Shown here: positions 1 to 7,874 of the stretch, in pieces
Position numbering within the stretch: the first letter of the stretch is position 1
How the letters are laid out: every line of letters starts with the position of its first letter
Assembly: GCA_937921995.1 (NCBI GenBank)
Contig: CAKZVF010000106.1
Coordinates: forward strand, 1-44,020
Direction: 5' to 3'
Origin: an uncultured Pirellulaceae bacterium
GTDB lineage: Bacteria; Planctomycetota; Planctomycetia; Pirellulales; Pirellulaceae
DNA: 44,020 nt
Notes under the pieces: model-generated
Seen by the model: the letters and a program-made list of their open reading frames with translations, nothing else
Database searches by the model: none
What the model was told of the DNA's origin: nothing
Position numbers and translations under genes: made by a program

Positions 1-80
1 GCCTGCCCTAAAGTGAGGACCATTCGGCTAACGCACGATCAGATCGCTTGGACAGCCGTGATGCAAAAAGCAAAACCACC

Positions 81-122
81 AGCCCGGCGGGCGGCACAAG
101 AGTTTGTGTCGCCCGCTGGGCT
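81..122. repeat. Long GC-rich palindrome (19-bp stem, 4-nt loop)
   Basis: Bases 81-99 pair with 104-122 along their whole length: 17 Watson-Crick pairs and two G-U pairs, closing on the loop GAGT at 100-103. The near-perfect pairing, high GC and lack of a T-tract directly after it look more like a dispersed palindromic intergenic repeat than a simple terminator, although it could stop transcription entering from the left. It is not part of any coding frame I trust. Confidence 0.75.
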
Positions 123-143
123 TATATATTTGTTCAAGCTATT

Positions 144-163
144 CCGGTGGCTCACGCCACCGG
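144..163. repeat. Perfect 8-bp hairpin CCGGTGGC/GCCACCGG
   Basis: CCGGTGGC at 144-151 and GCCACCGG at 156-163 are exact reverse complements around the loop TCAC. It lies 21 bp after the larger palindrome at 81-122, so the two probably belong to one composite repeat. I recall similar elements between genes in Pirellulaceae genomes; copy number cannot be assessed from this window. Confidence 0.65.
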
Positions 164-478
164 CAGGAATTGTAACGCCCTCCGGGCTGAAGCGAGGCTC
201 AAGTCCGTAACGCACAATCTGATAGGACAGATAACCGTCCAAGCGAAGAGTCTGGCGGCTTCGCGACTCTGATGCTTTCACCACCAAATTAGTAAAACAC
301 GGTATTCACCGAGTCAAACTGGCAGTTTTTGATCGTTTTTTTCTTCCGGCTCAATCCGTATTGCCTCGCCCCACCAATATCGCAAAGATTGGCTGTCATA
401 TCTCTCGCGCCCGGCACTACCGAGCGCATCGAATATGACTAGATTTTCAAACTACTTGCTGCGGAGAGATCTTCAAAG

Positions 479-1246
479 ATGTTCACCCTATTCAATATTT
501 CAGTGTTAAGTTCGCCGATCGCAATGATGGGCATGCACTTTGACCCAATGTACTTTCTACTTGTTATTGTGCCTGGCATGGCACTATCGGGAGGCGCAGC
601 ATGGCTGTTAAAGTCTCGATTTGCGAAGTACTCCCAAGTCCCCAGCCAAAAAGGTTACACCGGCCAGCAAGCAGCTCAGATGTTACTGGACCGAGCCGGC
701 ATTACCGACGTGAAAGTCGTGCGTGTCGACGGATCATTGACTGACCACTACAACCCAACGACAAAATCTTTGGCCTTATCAACGCCCGTTTTTGATCAAA
801 CGTCGATCGCTGCGATCGGTGTCGCAACTCACGAGGCCGGCCATGCGATCCAACACGCGACCGGTTACTTTCCGCTGAAGTGGCGAAGCCTGTTGGTGCC
901 TGCCACGGGCATCGGTTCCAAATTTGGCACCTACACCATGATGGGTGGACTGATGCTGATGGCGATAGCGGGTCCTATCGGCAAAATCGTTTTCATCATC
1001 GGCGCTTGTTTGTATGGATTACTGTTGCTGTTTCAACTGGTAACGCTGCCTGTTGAATTCAACGCCAGCAACCGCGCGAAACAATTGGTCGTAGAAGCCG
1101 GAATCGTTTCCGAACAAGAGCGCGACGGGATTGATAAAGTACTGGGTGCTGCGGCGATGACTTACGTCGCGGCATTCTTCACGACCCTGTTAACGTTGCT
1201 CTACTTCCTTCACCGCGCCGGCCTATTGGGCGGCAACCGTCGCTAA
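479..1246 (+). CDS. Membrane zinc metallopeptidase, YugP family
   Basis: A 255-residue integral membrane protein of the neutral zinc metallopeptidase family (COG2738, YugP-like). The zinc-binding HEAGH motif is at residues 118-122, inside the family's typical THEAGHAIQHA stretch. There is a hydrophobic N-terminal segment (about residues 26-44), a second hydrophobic region after the motif (about 150-190), and a C-terminal membrane helix at about 233-248. Length is normal for the family, whose members are presumed membrane-bound proteases of unknown substrate. GGAGAG lies about 11 nt before this ATG; a later in-frame ATG (524) would begin closer to the conserved HFDPMYFLL region and cannot be excluded. 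It stands alone between two repeat-containing gaps, so context gives no hint of its substrate. Confidence 0.88.
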   Translation: MFTLFNISVLSSPIAMMGMHFDPMYFLLVIVPGMALSGGAAWLLKSRFAKYSQVPSQKGYTGQQAAQMLLDRAGITDVKVVRVDGSLTDHYNPTTKSLALSTPVFDQTSIAAIGVATHEAGHAIQHATGYFPLKWRSLLVPATGIGSKFGTYTMMGGLMLMAIAGPIGKIVFIIGACLYGLLLLFQLVTLPVEFNASNRAKQLVVEAGIVSEQERDGIDKVLGAAAMTYVAAFFTTLLTLLYFLHRAGLLGGNRR

Positions 1247-1265
1247 TTGGATCTCGATCCTATTC

Positions 1266-1346
1266 AAACCGTAGGTTGAGAACTCTTGCCGGACGATTTG
1301 GATAATCAAAAATGAAAAATTCCGGACGGGCAGGAGCGCCCGTCCG
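1266..1346. repeat. Degenerate repeat plus perfect 9-bp hairpin
   Basis: AAACCGTAG at 1266-1274 followed by ACTCTTGCC at 1282-1290 matches the element near 22888-22913 (AAACCGTAG, then CTCTTGCC). Further on, CGGACGGGC at 1323-1331 and GCCCGTCCG at 1338-1346 form a perfect 9-bp hairpin with loop AGGAGC. The GGGCAGGAGCGCCC core resembles the inverse of the 22900-22913 hairpin, so these are probably copies of one dispersed family. Placed between convergent genes (peptidase + and methyltransferase -), the hairpin could also act as a bidirectional terminator. Confidence 0.55.
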
Positions 1347-1370
1347 ACGATTGAATACTTCCAATTTTTC

Positions 1371-2189
1371 TTACGCAGACTTTGGCAAGAACAGTCCGTT
1401 CCATTCAAACTCATCGACCAATTCGTATCCAAGACTATCAAGGAACGAGATCACGGCCGATCGTGATGAAACAAACCCTAAGAGATTACCATCATAGAGT
1501 TCCATTACGATGGCAGGACGATGCTCTTTGAGTACGCCAACCATGCCACGTAGCGCCATTTCTTCGGCTCCTTCGATATCCATTTTGATAAGCCCAACAC
1601 GCTTTCCTAGTGTTGTCAGATGCTCTTGGAATTCGGTTAGGTTATCCAGTTTAGAAACAGGAACTTCCGTTTCTCCACCTTCGCGAAAATTCGGATTAGG
1701 GCCTTTTAAAGCCGACTTGCCAGCGTGTGTCAGCGGTTGTACCAAAGTCGCCGTTCCATCTTCATTGGATAATGCAACTCTCATGACTTTGACCTGCTGA
1801 TCAAGTCCGTTCAGTTCAATTGACTTGTCAAGACAATCTGCTGTCTCTCCATGCGGCTCAAAAGAAACGACATTACATCCAACATTTTTGGCAACTTGAA
1901 GGCTGTGGAGGCCGAGGTTTGCCCCAACATCTACAAACACTTCGTCTGCTTTAACATGCTTTCGAAGAACTTTGGTCGTCTTTGGTTCATAAGTCCCGAA
2001 ACAACGAAACCAGCGAGACAGATGGTCTTCCGACCGAACATACAATTGGACTCCTGATTTCATTTGGACCGGCTGAGGAAGATCGTCGAATCCGGCTTTT
2101 GCTTTATCGGAAATCAAATTGTAAATCTTCAAATGACCACGATCTAATGGAAACTGATGAAGGATTGTAGGAAGTAGGTTAGACATCAT
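1371..2189 (-). CDS. FkbM family SAM-dependent methyltransferase
   Basis: A 272-residue class I methyltransferase of the FkbM type (Methyltransf_21), a family that often O-methylates sugars or polyketides. The SAM-binding motif VFVDVGANLG is at about residues 84-93, followed by an acidic second strand (VVSFEPHGE) and the family hallmark LIKMDIEGAEEMALRG. The frame extends upstream to 2222, but the ATG at 2189 is preferred because GGAG sits about 9 nt before it, while the upstream codons have no ribosome site. It is the last gene of a leftward run with the FAD oxidoreductase and a GNAT acyltransferase, which points to modification of a surface glycan or lipid. The acceptor cannot be told from sequence. 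Confidence 0.85.
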   Translation of the reverse strand: MMSNLLPTILHQFPLDRGHLKIYNLISDKAKAGFDDLPQPVQMKSGVQLYVRSEDHLSRWFRCFGTYEPKTTKVLRKHVKADEVFVDVGANLGLHSLQVAKNVGCNVVSFEPHGETADCLDKSIELNGLDQQVKVMRVALSNEDGTATLVQPLTHAGKSALKGPNPNFREGGETEVPVSKLDNLTEFQEHLTTLGKRVGLIKMDIEGAEEMALRGMVGVLKEHRPAIVMELYDGNLLGFVSSRSAVISFLDSLGYELVDEFEWNGLFLPKSA

Positions 2190-2281
2190 GATGTTGGTTC
2201 TCCAGGAAAAGGAATTATTCAATGACAGGACGATTTGTTGGGCAAGCCTCCTGCCAGGACTGCCTTTTTATTTGTTGTTGG

Positions 2282-3481
2282 TTAGTGCCGAATTTGGGCT
2301 GTTTGTTGTGGCTTCAAGCTCTTCAACGTTCCGACCAGCCCTCTGACGCAACGGCGAAGTACCAGTGGTAACCGGTCGTAGTAAAAACGACGAAGTTGCC
2401 ATCCCAATTGGTTGTTGATCAAGCGATCCCTAATGAATAGCGAGTATTTAAAGAGATGATCTTCCAGTGCTTGTCTTGAGGGATCTTGGTAGTACTCCGA
2501 GATGGTTTTCCACTCTAACGTAGCTTTTGTTTCAAGCCATTGAGGCAGATATTTTCGAAGGGAAAGCACATCCTCTAGCGCTTTTTGAATTCCGTTTCCA
2601 AGGCAAGGGCAGATTCGGCCATACGCATCGCCGATCAGAACGAAACCGGGTCCATGAGCGCCCTTTGATTTGACGACGCTCATCGAACCGCATTGCACTT
2701 TGCCGACGGCTCTCCAGTCTCCTGTAACTTCTTTCATTCGCGGGGCCAACTCAGTTAGGATTTCGTTTACATCTCCTTTCGCGAATTGCCGAACCTGTTC
2801 ACCGCCTGTTGGCCAGTAGGTAAACAAGTTGCCACGGTAGTTGCCTTCTGGAGTTGGAAAAATGTTGAGGTAGTCTGCCCCGTCTTTGTAAATGCGAACG
2901 GAAACCGAATCAGTCGGTAGTTTGAAGTCCTCTCCGCACTCGATGTCGAAACCGAAAGTCGTGGAGTGTTTTTCGCTGATAACGTCCCGCTGGATCCCAA
3001 GGCTCTTTAGAAGCGGCTTAGCATTGCCAGTCGCAACGACCAACAATCGGCACTGTACGCTTTTGCCAGAATGCAGTTGTACCGTTTGCACTTTGGGAGA
3101 AGTTTCCGCTGAGTCTGCTCGGTCGACAAGTACAGTGATCCCGGCTGAAGACAAGTTCTTACGTAACTCGGCAACCAACTGCCACAGCGGAGTTGAATAA
3201 TCCGTGTTTGAGGAAACGTCTTCGATTCTGGAACCCTTAATTGTCGCAGTTGTTTTGAGTGGTTTTGCAATACGCTCGAGCCTGTCGAACAGGCCCAACT
3301 CTTTAAGAGTTTGCGCGGCTTGTTGAGAAATTCTTTCAGCCCGGAAGACGGGCGACGTTGTTGGCTGGGGGTCGACCAAGGCCACTCTTCGCCCTTTGGC
3401 ATTCAAAGCCCAAGCAGCGACGACGCCAGCAATACCAGCCCCAACAATCAACACATCAAAAATGTCTTCTTGGTTTTTCAT
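2282..3481 (-). CDS. FAD-dependent oxidoreductase (geranylgeranyl reductase/halogenase-like)
   Basis: A 399-residue flavoprotein. The N-terminal Rossmann motif GAGIAG is at residues 14-19, an acidic residue ends the second strand (ALVDP), and the second FAD motif FVLIGDAYG lies in the C-terminal half, followed by a CPCLGNGI segment. This is the layout of the geranylgeranyl reductase / PHBH-like monooxygenase superfamily. I do not see the WxWxIP motif of flavin halogenases. The frame reaches back to 3589 and would then overlap the upstream gene by 28 bp; the start at 3481 places the FAD motif at the usual distance from the N-terminus. It probably oxidises or reduces a lipid-like or polyketide-like intermediate in the surrounding cluster; the substrate is unknown. 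Confidence 0.78.
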   Translation of the reverse strand: MKNQEDIFDVLIVGAGIAGVVAAWALNAKGRRVALVDPQPTTSPVFRAERISQQAAQTLKELGLFDRLERIAKPLKTTATIKGSRIEDVSSNTDYSTPLWQLVAELRKNLSSAGITVLVDRADSAETSPKVQTVQLHSGKSVQCRLLVVATGNAKPLLKSLGIQRDVISEKHSTTFGFDIECGEDFKLPTDSVSVRIYKDGADYLNIFPTPEGNYRGNLFTYWPTGGEQVRQFAKGDVNEILTELAPRMKEVTGDWRAVGKVQCGSMSVVKSKGAHGPGFVLIGDAYGRICPCLGNGIQKALEDVLSLRKYLPQWLETKATLEWKTISEYYQDPSRQALEDHLFKYSLFIRDRLINNQLGWQLRRFYYDRLPLVLRRCVRGLVGTLKSLKPQQTAQIRH

Positions 3482-3561
3482 AGTAATATCCACATCGCAA
3501 GGAATTTTTCGCCGTCCAATAAGAAAAGAACCGTCTATCAAGGTTCGTCGTTCTAGCGGGC

Positions 3562-4668
3562 TCAACTCGCCATCGTTTGTTTCACCCAAGTCTTCATATG
3601 CTGCGAGGCTGACCAGATTTGGTGTTTAACTCCGGCTGAAATTCTGTTTGAAATCACTCGAATTTCATCGCAGTGGACCGGATCAGCTCGCCACATTGCT
3701 TTGTATGGTTCGTTTCCTCGGCAAAAATCAAAGTACTTCTTGTTGCCAGCGATGGCAGACTGGATTGTTGCGTAATTCGCCAGTTTTCCCGGAGAGATTT
3801 CTAATCGATCGGGATCGAGCCCGGACTGATATGCAAAAACAGTAGACGAGCCAAGCAGTTGATGTTCGGCTGCAACGGGTTGCCCATCTTCTTTCAACAC
3901 GATGATTGTTGCGTTCCCCGTTTCGCCAAGCTTCAACGTCGCATCGTGCAGAAATTTCTTAAACTTCACATTCGCGAAACAACCGGGCTCTCCAAGAAAT
4001 TCACGACGTTTCTGATGTAGATCTACCAGTTTCGGCCATTGCATTTCCAGTTGTTGAGGAGAAGTCGCGATCTCTACAGTGACGTTGCCAGTTTCGAACT
4101 GCTTTCGAGACAAGCGGCCAATCTGATAACGTTGATTTCGAGACAGTCTCTTTAGATACTCGTCCATATCATTGGGCAACTCAATTCTCCAGCATGAGTC
4201 TTTTTGTGTCTTGCAAATGCCCATGCCCTGGTCGCCAAGATTTTCAATTAGCTGATCCAGCGATGTATGGCCAACCTTAGGGACGCTTTCGAAACGCAAT
4301 TGATCCCAGTTGACCTCTGAGGACAGTGTCAGCCATTTAGCAAGATGCTCGGCGACGACCTTTTCATCGCCCGGATTGCTCAAAACGGTTAAATAATCAG
4401 AACAGACTTCGCCCGACCCAAGAAATTTGATGACTTGTCCGCCCAGAGCATTCCGCTCGCGGTACCAAGGAGCCATACCAATCGGGCTTCCCTGATCGTC
4501 TAAGACGCAGATAAAGAAGAGTTTTCGTGAGGGGATTTGGCCATAAACATCCCACCAAGGCATCATCCATCCTGGATGGCAAAAGGGTAGGTCGTTCGCC
4601 ATACGCGCCCAATCTGTTTCCAAATCGGCGAGCGTCTGAAGTTGGTCGACGACAATTACTGATCCCAT
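3562..4668 (-). CDS. GNAT acyltransferase, CelD/BcsL-like (Acetyltransf_6)
   Basis: A 368-residue protein with the two-lobe layout of CelD/BcsL-type acyltransferases: an N-terminal lobe beginning VIVVDQLQTLADLETDW and a C-terminal GNAT lobe with the family-like segments SRNQRYQIGRLSRK and KYFDFCRGNEPYKAMW. Such proteins are tied to exopolysaccharide or cell-surface acylation and are related in fold to FemAB aminoacyl transferases. The frame is open to 4782, but the ATG at 4668 has a good TTGGAG 8 nt upstream and is chosen. It is the first gene of the leftward run and faces the methyltransferase at 4931 across a 262-bp divergent spacer. A second, rightward member of the same family lies at 5838. 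Confidence 0.82.
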   Translation of the reverse strand: MGSVIVVDQLQTLADLETDWARMANDLPFCHPGWMMPWWDVYGQIPSRKLFFICVLDDQGSPIGMAPWYRERNALGGQVIKFLGSGEVCSDYLTVLSNPGDEKVVAEHLAKWLTLSSEVNWDQLRFESVPKVGHTSLDQLIENLGDQGMGICKTQKDSCWRIELPNDMDEYLKRLSRNQRYQIGRLSRKQFETGNVTVEIATSPQQLEMQWPKLVDLHQKRREFLGEPGCFANVKFKKFLHDATLKLGETGNATIIVLKEDGQPVAAEHQLLGSSTVFAYQSGLDPDRLEISPGKLANYATIQSAIAGNKKYFDFCRGNEPYKAMWRADPVHCDEIRVISNRISAGVKHQIWSASQHMKTWVKQTMAS

Positions 4669-4930
4669 GTGTAGCTCCAAGATATTCTTTGGGTGAGTTT
4701 GAGAAGCAGACGCAATCACCATGCCAAACGAAAACTCCGCAATATCGGCCAAGATGTTGGATTTCCACAACACTTGATGCAAATAGATTGTTGCGAATTC
4801 ACCACGCGTCTGAGCGATTGATCCGCAAACCGCTTTCTTACTTCGATTGGCATATCGCGTGCTACGTTTTTAGATCTAGCGCTTCCCGCAAAACCAAATA
4901 GTCCTTTTCAATTTTCACAAAGGGTAACTC

Positions 4931-5815
4931 GTGACACCAACCACTCGACCGTTCTCAATTCGCTGCCTTGATATAAGTCAGTCCATTCGCCACAAAGTTA
5001 TTCGTACGTGGGAGATGCTCGAATCTGCTTTAGCAATGGGGTTGATCAAAGATGAGACTTTCACCTCGTTCGATGCTTACCCCTACGACGAAACAAAGTC
5101 TATTGAGCTTGCCCCCGAAAGTTACGAGCTTGAAGGCTGGATAAGAGGATGCACCGAAGCCAACTTCGAAGCCGATAGTTCAGTTCTTGTCGTCGCTGCT
5201 GGCGGGCTGCAGGAATTGGTCGCGCTAAATCAACAAGGATACTCCGTCGACGGTGTTGAGTTCGGCCAACGGCTGTTTGAAGTTTCCAAGCAATGGCTTG
5301 ATCAGAATCTTCCAAACCAAACCTTGCAGCATGCCCAACGATACGAGATTCCATCGGCCAACACGAAGTTCGAAGCAGCTTTTGTGGCTCGCCACTATTA
5401 CTCTCACATTCGTAAGAGCGAAGAACGAATTGATTTTCTGCGTTCAATTCGAAATCAGCTCAAGCCCGGAGCACCACTGATTTTGTCTTACTACATCTGC
5501 GAAGAACGGGCGTGTGATCAGCAGCCGACATTTACGCTTCAACAAAAGATGGCCAACCTAATCCGTAGGATCCTCGGTCGCGGCAAATCACTGGTCGCAG
5601 TTGGCGACCACATGGATCCAGAATCAGCGCTTTACCATCACCACTTTACCGATGAAGAAGTCGCTAGCGAACTCAAGGAAGCAGGCTTCGAGACAAACAC
5701 CCAGGACTCGACTTGGTTCGGCTGGACGGCCGCGCGTGCAATCGACACTTCGCCCGTAAACTTTCCAGCACTCTCAATTCCTGTCGCCAGTAGCGCAATC
5801 TCCACTGCCAACTAA
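4931..5815 (+). CDS. Class I SAM-dependent methyltransferase
   Basis: A 294-residue methyltransferase, GTG start, with AGGG about 7 nt upstream. The SAM motif I region SSVLVVAAGGLQELVAL is at about residues 83-99, followed by an acidic residue at the end of strand 2 (VDGVEFG) and a later motif with RNQLKPGAPLILSYY, typical of the Methyltransf_11/25 fold. The glycine motif is AAGGLQE rather than the more common GxGxG, but the fold is clear. It opens the rightward run that continues with two GNAT proteins and a flippase, and together with the FkbM protein supplies two methylation steps for the presumed surface product. Target atom and acceptor are not deducible. Confidence 0.8.
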   Translation: MTPTTRPFSIRCLDISQSIRHKVIRTWEMLESALAMGLIKDETFTSFDAYPYDETKSIELAPESYELEGWIRGCTEANFEADSSVLVVAAGGLQELVALNQQGYSVDGVEFGQRLFEVSKQWLDQNLPNQTLQHAQRYEIPSANTKFEAAFVARHYYSHIRKSEERIDFLRSIRNQLKPGAPLILSYYICEERACDQQPTFTLQQKMANLIRRILGRGKSLVAVGDHMDPESALYHHHFTDEEVASELKEAGFETNTQDSTWFGWTAARAIDTSPVNFPALSIPVASSAISTAN

Positions 5816-5837
5816 GTCTGGGTGAAAGAATCCACAA

Positions 5838-7013
5838 ATGTTTAATTGCTTCGAAATCAACAACGCTGAACAACTCTCACAGTATCGCTGTGACTGGATG
5901 GAAATGCTGTCGTTGACTCCACACGCTTCGTTTATGCAGTCAATCGACTGGTTAAACGTGCGTTGGGATCATGGCACAGAGAAAGAAGATCACTTCGTTA
6001 TCGGGGTAAAAGATGGCGAGAAGATCGTTGGATTCGTCCCGTTGGTGATCGCTCGAGTAAAGACGTCCCTTGGCGAAATGAAGGTTGCTAAATTCCCTCT
6101 CGATGGTTGGGGAAGTTTCTTCGGGCCTGTTTCGTCCCACCCCAACGAGACGCTCAGTTTGGCGATCGACTACCTGTTCGCATCCAAACGCAAATTTGAT
6201 TTCCTGGAATTGACTGCTATTCCAGATCTCAAAACCACACTTCCCAGTGTTGAGGTGGATCAGGAAGTAACAAGCATCCAACTGATAAACAAACAGTGCC
6301 AAGAAGACTCTCGTGTCGGCCAGATTGATCTCACCGATGATTGGGACACGTACTGGGAGTCACGGAGAAAGCAAAAAAATCGGCGGCGGAACGTTGAGCG
6401 GTGTGCAAGGCGGTTGAATGAACTTGGCGATGTGCGATGGGAACGATTCCGACCAGAGGTTTCTGATCCTTCAACCCAATGTGATCTACGCTGGGAGGTT
6501 TTTGAGGCTTGCGAACGAATCTCAAGCATCAGCTGGCAAAAAGATCTGACCAATGGAAACACACTACATCACGAAGATGTGAATCCGCTCTTACGAGATG
6601 CCTACCAAGCCGGCGTTCGCGCAGGCTCAATCGACGTGAGTCTACTTTATCTGGACGATCAAGCCATCGCCTATGCGTTTGGTTATCACTACAAAGGATA
6701 CGTGGATCTGTATCGCATTGGTTTCGATCCTCAATACGCCAAATTTGCCCCCGGCAACGCGCTGTGGTCTCGTCTGATTCGCGATAGTTTTGAACGCGGT
6801 GATCGGGTTCTGGATTTAGGGCCGACGTGTTTGGACTACAAACGATTCTGGGTCACACGTTTGGAGCCTAGCTACACTTACTGCCGCTACTCAAGCATAA
6901 AATCAAAGGCTTTGCGTGCAGCTCGACAGGTCAAGGGACTCCGCAACCCGGGCGTTCCGATCGTCGATACGAATTTGGGCAACCGACAATCTGCAATGGA
7001 GGGCCAACTCTAA
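5838..7013 (+). CDS. GNAT acyltransferase, CelD/BcsL-like (second copy)
   Basis: A 391-residue Acetyltransf_6 protein with the same general plan as the leftward gene at 3562-4668: N-terminal lobe with FMQSIDWLNVRWDHG, a basic helix (ESRRKQKNRRRNVERCARR, about residues 173-191) equivalent to the SRNQRYQIGRLSRK segment, and a C-terminal GNAT lobe with FAPGNALWSRLI and DLGPTCLDYKRFW. It begins 22 bp after the methyltransferase and its stop directly abuts the start codon of the next gene, so the three are surely co-transcribed. A role in acylating a glycan or lipid head group before export is likely from context. Compared with the first copy it is longer and only distantly similar, so this is not a recent duplication. 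Confidence 0.82.
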   Translation: MFNCFEINNAEQLSQYRCDWMEMLSLTPHASFMQSIDWLNVRWDHGTEKEDHFVIGVKDGEKIVGFVPLVIARVKTSLGEMKVAKFPLDGWGSFFGPVSSHPNETLSLAIDYLFASKRKFDFLELTAIPDLKTTLPSVEVDQEVTSIQLINKQCQEDSRVGQIDLTDDWDTYWESRRKQKNRRRNVERCARRLNELGDVRWERFRPEVSDPSTQCDLRWEVFEACERISSISWQKDLTNGNTLHHEDVNPLLRDAYQAGVRAGSIDVSLLYLDDQAIAYAFGYHYKGYVDLYRIGFDPQYAKFAPGNALWSRLIRDSFERGDRVLDLGPTCLDYKRFWVTRLEPSYTYCRYSSIKSKALRAARQVKGLRNPGVPIVDTNLGNRQSAMEGQL

Positions 7014-7862
7014 ATGATGAATTTACTTGCAAAAATCCGGCGAAGGGGAATTGTCTACACCATCGCCATTGCGTTCAACCGGCTAATGCCAGTCTGGCTA
7101 TTTCGATACACGGTCATCGATGTGCTAGAAATTGATGGCGACCTTGTTGACCTATCAACTTTCGGAGATCGCGGCTCGCTGCGCCAGATGTCGAGTCTTG
7201 AGCAGCGCCAGAGTCTAAGGGAGTTGACGATGGTTGGAGACGTCGATTGCTCCAATGAGTTTCCATTGGGTTTCGGCTTGAGCAAAGCCAATTCGGGATC
7301 AGGGTCGGAGCCCGAATCTGAAAAGCTGGTCGGGGGCCTTTGGATCGGTGAACAAGAACATTATGAGCCTTCGTTCGGATTCAAGTATGTTTTGCCTGAA
7401 GACGCAGGTTGGCTGTTTGCGGCGATGCTGCTTAAGGAGCACCGGGGAAAGGGTGACTACAACGACCTTCTTGTTTACTCGATTCGCCAAGCGAAAAGGC
7501 ATGGGAAGAATCCAATCTTTCTCGCGGTCAGTCCATGCCACAAAGCCGCAGTTAACGCGCACGGAAAATTCAGCAGCCGCAAAGTCGGTCGAGTGTTCGG
7601 ATTCAAGTTCTTCAATTGGGCTTGGCTGAGTTCCAACGGCGACTTGCAAACAAAGCGCAGTTGGACTTTCGATTGCAAGTCAAAACCCAACTTTCTGGAA
7701 ATCATATCCAGTGTTCCCACCGATAACGACGGCTGCGCAAGCATCAACCAATCGAACAAGCGTCTCGTTAACACGGACAACACAACAATTGCCGTCATCG
7801 CAAACAGCACGAATCCGCCTGCTTTGGAAGCTCCAGATACCGCTCTGGTCAGTGTGGATTAA
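7014..7862 (+). CDS. GNAT-like N-acetyltransferase of unknown substrate
   Basis: A 282-residue protein I do not recognise as a named family. Its middle third reads like a GNAT core: LLKEHRGKGDYNDLLVYSI (about residues 141-159) resembles the acetyl-CoA pyrophosphate-binding R/Q-x-x-G-x-G/A motif, and VSPCHKAAVNAHGKFSSRK resembles the motif-B stretch in which an Asn precedes a helix. The N-terminal 60 residues are basic and amphipathic, and the C-terminal 50 are polar and low in predicted structure. ATGATG follows immediately on the upstream TAA, so translation is probably coupled. With the two larger acyltransferases it makes a third possible acyl transfer step in the cluster. An alternative is a non-catalytic GNAT-fold partner. 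Confidence 0.6.
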   Translation: MMNLLAKIRRRGIVYTIAIAFNRLMPVWLFRYTVIDVLEIDGDLVDLSTFGDRGSLRQMSSLEQRQSLRELTMVGDVDCSNEFPLGFGLSKANSGSGSEPESEKLVGGLWIGEQEHYEPSFGFKYVLPEDAGWLFAAMLLKEHRGKGDYNDLLVYSIRQAKRHGKNPIFLAVSPCHKAAVNAHGKFSSRKVGRVFGFKFFNWAWLSSNGDLQTKRSWTFDCKSKPNFLEIISSVPTDNDGCASINQSNKRLVNTDNTTIAVIANSTNPPALEAPDTALVSVD

Positions 7863-7874
7863 CCGAAAGCAGCC

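Larger units (their letters stand above)
1..478. other. Intergenic region rich in palindromic repeats
   Basis: I see no convincing gene here. Short open frames exist on both strands, but they cross the palindromes and resemble no family I know. The stretch holds a 19-bp stem hairpin at 81-122 and an 8-bp perfect hairpin at 144-163, followed by a short GCCC/GGGC palindrome near 177-188. Two similar short segments, around 29-45 and 209-225 (both with TAACGCAC followed by ATC), suggest a degenerate repeat unit flanking the hairpins. The last 60 bases lead into the peptidase gene at 479. Confidence 0.6.

Noticed and set aside
2282-3481. Flavin-dependent halogenase
   Set aside because: The WxWxIP motif of these enzymes is not visible; a broader geranylgeranyl reductase/monooxygenase assignment is safer.
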